Assembly: GCA_017995595.1 (NCBI GenBank)
Contig: JAGOIO010000056.1
Span: 1 to 8,104 of the forward strand
Length of the DNA stretch: 8,104 nucleotides
Direction: 5' to 3'
Source of the DNA: a bacterium
Lineage (GTDB): Bacteria > Cyanobacteriota > Vampirovibrionia > Gastranaerophilales > Gastranaerophilaceae
Shown: piece by piece, positions 6,030 through 8,104 of the stretch
How positions within the stretch are numbered: the stretch's first letter is position 1
How the letters are laid out: each line of letters opens with the position of its first letter
Made by a program: the position numbers and the translations under genes
The notes under the pieces: generated by a model
Seen by the model: only the letters and a program-made list of their open reading frames with translations
What the model was told of the DNA's origin: nothing
Database searches by the model: none

Positions 6030-7559
6030 TTAATGTTTAAAATGTCTTATTCCTGTTGTAATCATCGCAATATTATACTTATCAGCTTCCGCAATAACCT
6101 CTTTATCCTTAATACTACCGCCAGGTTGTATAATAAGTCCGATTCTACCTTGAGCTGCAGCTTGAATATTATCTATCGCAGGAAAGAACCCGTCAGAGGC
6201 AGCAACAGCTTCTTTTGACTCATCACAAGCATAATCCAATGCCCATTCAAAAGCTCCTACCCTATTCGTTTGACCTTGACCTATTGCAACTGTTTTAAAA
6301 TCTCTTGCGATAACTATTGCATTTGATTTTGCATGTTTCACAACTTTCCATGCAAAAATTGCATCTTCAAGTTGTTCTTTTGTAGGTTTTGCTTTTGTAA
6401 CTACTTTGAAAGAATCTTTATCTAAATCTTTTGTATTTGCTTCTTGAACCAAAGCTCCAAAAGGTGTAATTTTTATTTCATCATCAAGAAGCTTTTTATA
6501 GTCTTTAAGAGGAGTCTTTAATTTAATCAACCTTATATTTTTTTTAGCTTTTAAAATTTCAAGAGCTTCTTCTTCAAAGTCAGGAGCAATAACGACTTCA
6601 ACAAAAACAGAATGAATAAGTTTTGCAATTTCTGTATTCACAGGTTTTGTAAGAGCAATTATTCCACCAAACGCACTTATCGGATCGCAATCAAAAGCTT
6701 TTTTATAAGCATCAGTTATATCTTTACCCAAAGCAACACCACAAGGTGTTGTGTGCTTAACAATAGCAACAGCATTCACATCAAAAAATTCACTTATTAT
6801 ATTTACGGCACCTGTAATATCAACGATATTGTTATAAGAAAGCTCTTTTCCCCATAAAATTTCGTAATCTGCCATTTTTGGTGCTTTATATAATGAAGCT
6901 TTTTGATGAGGATTTTCTCCATATCTTAAATCTTGTATTTTTTCAAAAGAAAAATCTTTGGTTTCATTTTCATCTTTTCCAAACATTTTTGAAAGTTGCT
7001 TTGAAATTATTTCATCATAATCAGAAGTAAGATTAAAAGCTTTAAGAGCAAGATTTTCTCTTAATTCTTCAGATATTTTACCATTTTTCAGTTCATCTAA
7101 AACTTTTTTATAATCCGATATTTCGCTAATAACAGTTATATTTTTATAATTTTTAGCACCTGCCCTTAGAAGTGAACACCCACCAATATCAATATTTTTA
7201 ACCATTTCATCTATATTATCAGTTGACTTTGCAACTTTTTCAAAAGGATACAGATTAACAACAACCATATCAAACGCTTTTATATTAAGCTTTTCGAGTT
7301 CTTTTTCCTCTTTTGAGTTTGTAATATCAGCCAAAATTCCCCCAAATATTGCAGGGTGAAGAGATTTAACTTTACCAGATAGCATTTCTGGGAAACCGGT
7401 AATTTTACTAACCTCAATAGCAGGAATTTTATTTTCGGTTAAAAGTTTAAAAGTACCACCTGTAGAAATAATCTCAAAATTGTAATCCTCAACAAGAGTT
7501 TTTGCAAACTCAACAATATTATTTTTATCAAAAACGCTAATAAAAGCTCTCTTTTTCAT
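6030..7559 (-). CDS. purH: Bifunctional AICAR formyltransferase / IMP cyclohydrolase PurH
   Basis: This enzyme catalyses the last two steps of purine biosynthesis: formyl transfer from 10-formyl-THF to AICAR, then ring closure to IMP, in the cytosol. The 509-residue length is close to the usual 510-530, so it is complete. The N-terminal MGS-like cyclohydrolase domain (about 1-145) shows STGGT (32-36), SGKVKSLHP (61-69), VNLYPF (101-106) and IDIGG (123-127). The transformylase domain (about 200-509) shows RYGENPHQ (212-219), SYNNIVD (241-247), the catalytic Lys-His pair K268-H269 in VKHTTPCGVA, DPISAFGG (292-299), SDGFFPAIDNI (455-465) and the terminal TTGIRHFKH. The start at 7559 has AAAGGA (7573-7568) 8 bases upstream. 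It stands alone rather than in a pur operon within this window, with its own promoter. No purine riboswitch fits in the ~22-nt leader. Confidence 0.98.
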   Translation of the reverse strand: MKKRAFISVFDKNNIVEFAKTLVEDYNFEIISTGGTFKLLTENKIPAIEVSKITGFPEMLSGKVKSLHPAIFGGILADITNSKEEKELEKLNIKAFDMVVVNLYPFEKVAKSTDNIDEMVKNIDIGGCSLLRAGAKNYKNITVISEISDYKKVLDELKNGKISEELRENLALKAFNLTSDYDEIISKQLSKMFGKDENETKDFSFEKIQDLRYGENPHQKASLYKAPKMADYEILWGKELSYNNIVDITGAVNIISEFFDVNAVAIVKHTTPCGVALGKDITDAYKKAFDCDPISAFGGIIALTKPVNTEIAKLIHSVFVEVVIAPDFEEEALEILKAKKNIRLIKLKTPLKDYKKLLDDEIKITPFGALVQEANTKDLDKDSFKVVTKAKPTKEQLEDAIFAWKVVKHAKSNAIVIARDFKTVAIGQGQTNRVGAFEWALDYACDESKEAVAASDGFFPAIDNIQAAAQGRIGLIIQPGGSIKDKEVIAEADKYNIAMITTGIRHFKH

Positions 7560-7587
7560 GTATCAAATCCTTTCCTTTGCTAAAAAA

Positions 7588-7616
7588 ATGATACCAGTAA
7601 CAAAAAGGAATGTCCA
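7588..7616 (-). promoter_or_regulatory. Sigma-70 promoter of purH
   Basis: On the minus strand TGGACA (7616-7611) and TATCAT (7593-7588) are spaced 17 bases apart, and TGG precedes the -10 to give an extended -10. Transcription should start near 7581, about 22 nt before the purH ATG. No operator-like repeat or riboswitch is seen between the promoter and the gene. Confidence 0.65.
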
Positions 7617-7672
7617 TATTTGAAAAATAAGCTATGCTAAAAAATATTTTTATAGTATATTAATAAACGAAT

Positions 7673-7747
7673 GCGGGAGTAATTTAGTGGTAGAATGCTT
7701 CCTTCCCAAGGAAGATGTCGCGAGTTCGAGTCTCGTCTCCCGCTCCA
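7673..7747 (+). tRNA. trnG: tRNA-Gly (anticodon CCC)
   Basis: A full cloverleaf can be drawn. The acceptor stem is GCGGGAG (7673-7679) with CTCCCGC (7737-7743). The D arm is ATTT/GAAT with loop AGTGGTA. The anticodon stem is CTTCC (7698-7702) with GGAAG (7710-7714), around loop TTCCCAA with CCC at 7705-7707. The variable loop has five bases. The T arm is GCGAG (7720-7724) with CTCGT (7732-7736) around TTCGAGT. The discriminator is T7744 and the 3' CCA is encoded (7745-7747). It reads the glycine codon GGG. It is divergent from purH; an AT-rich stretch upstream (TATATT at 7656-7661) could be a -10 but no good -35 accompanies it. Confidence 0.97.
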
Positions 7748-7830
7748 TTATATTAAAATAGTTTCTGCACTTAACTTTTTGTTTATGGTTGAATTTACTC
7801 ACAATTTGCACACAATTTATTGCAAGTTTT

Positions 7831-8104
7831 CTATTTTATTGAATCCAAGGCTTCTAGTACGTCTTTTGTTATATCAGTTCCTCCCAAAATCAAGCTATCT
7901 TTCGTAAAAACTAATTCTACATGTTTTTTCTTTTCTACAGAACCAACTGCTGTTCTTATTTTTTGTTGTACATTTATAAAATTATCACGATATTCTTTTT
8001 CTAAATTATTTTTTTTTAGTGAAACTTTCTTTACAAATTCTTTTTCCTATTCGTCTTTCCTTACATAAGTTTTTAAATTTTTCATCATTTTTTCTTTTTC
8101 TCTA
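7831..8104 (-). pseudogene. OmpH/Skp-family periplasmic chaperone, C-terminal part, interrupted by an in-frame TAG and cut by the window edge
   Basis: On the minus strand, from the window edge to the TAG at 7833-7831, one frame reads as the end of an OmpH/Skp protein. A Lys/Glu-rich coiled-coil stretch (EKEFVKK, LEKEYRDNF, VQQKIRTAV) is followed by the family's C-terminal signature VFTKDSLILGGTDITKDV and a short tail. Skp/OmpH proteins chaperone outer-membrane proteins in the periplasm of diderm bacteria. A TAG stop at 8049-8047 breaks this frame, yet charged coiled-coil-like sequence in the same frame continues upstream of it (YVRKDE, stop, EKEFVKK). No ATG, GTG or TTG lies between that stop and the conserved core. 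Either this is a nonsense-mutated gene, or a one-base sequence error (AAG, GAG or CAG would restore it). The N-terminus and signal peptide lie outside the window. The family call is fairly strong; the pseudogene status is uncertain. Confidence 0.6.

Noticed and set aside
7748..7830. Possible terminator between the tRNA and the OmpH-like fragment (TTGCA/TGCAA pairing near 7807-7826).
   Set aside because: The stem is only five bases with no T-run at the right distance on either strand.
7831..8049. Recoding of TAG as a sense codon to explain the broken OmpH frame.
   Set aside because: The PLD-like gene also ends in TAG, at the expected place just before the next start codon, and the OmpH frame itself ends in TAG right after its conserved C-terminus. 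TAG therefore acts as a stop here.
7695..8068. Plus-strand open frames overlapping the tRNA and the right edge.
   Set aside because: One starts inside the tRNA gene; the other is antisense to the OmpH-like frame. Neither shows a domain.

Overview
The window is AT-rich (about 30% GC by eye) bacterial chromosome. It carries four complete protein genes, one gene cut by the left edge, one interrupted gene fragment at the right edge and one tRNA gene. No mobile element, CRISPR array or rRNA is visible. The low GC, the stand-alone NarL-type response regulator, the secreted phosphodiester glycosidase and the OmpH-type periplasmic protein (which implies a diderm envelope) would fit a gut non-photosynthetic cyanobacterial relative (Vampirovibrionia/Gastranaerophilales). 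That placement is inference from style, not proof.

Left part (1-4238), all on the minus strand. In transcription order: a NarL/LuxR-family response regulator (4238-3513), then, after a gap with its own candidate promoter, a 687-residue protein with two phospholipase D HKD motifs (3414-1351), and only 3 bases later a DnaQ-like DEDDh 3'-5' exonuclease with a long N-terminal extension (1347 to beyond base 1). The last two form a tight two-gene operon, and both proteins carry the same short N-terminal motif P-x-F-x-G-x-K. This pair is the least conventional content of the window.

Middle (4239-5962). A 452-bp divergent intergenic region separates the regulator from a rightward gene for an exported NAGPA-type phosphodiester glycosidase. 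The rightward promoter (extended -10) gives a leader of about 170 nt. The leader contains a long nested hairpin and a second hairpin that would cover the translation start, so it is a candidate cis-regulatory RNA. The gene ends in a clear Rho-independent terminator (5996-6029).

Right part (6030-8104). purH (IMP biosynthesis, minus strand) has a good promoter and is convergent with the glycosidase gene. Divergent from purH is tRNA-Gly(CCC) with an encoded CCA end. The right edge holds, on the minus strand, the C-terminal part of an OmpH/Skp-family periplasmic chaperone whose reading frame is broken by a single in-frame TAG. The genes do not form one pathway: the window joins housekeeping genes (purH, tRNA, OmpH), an envelope enzyme with a long leader, a regulator, and the unusual PLD/exonuclease operon.
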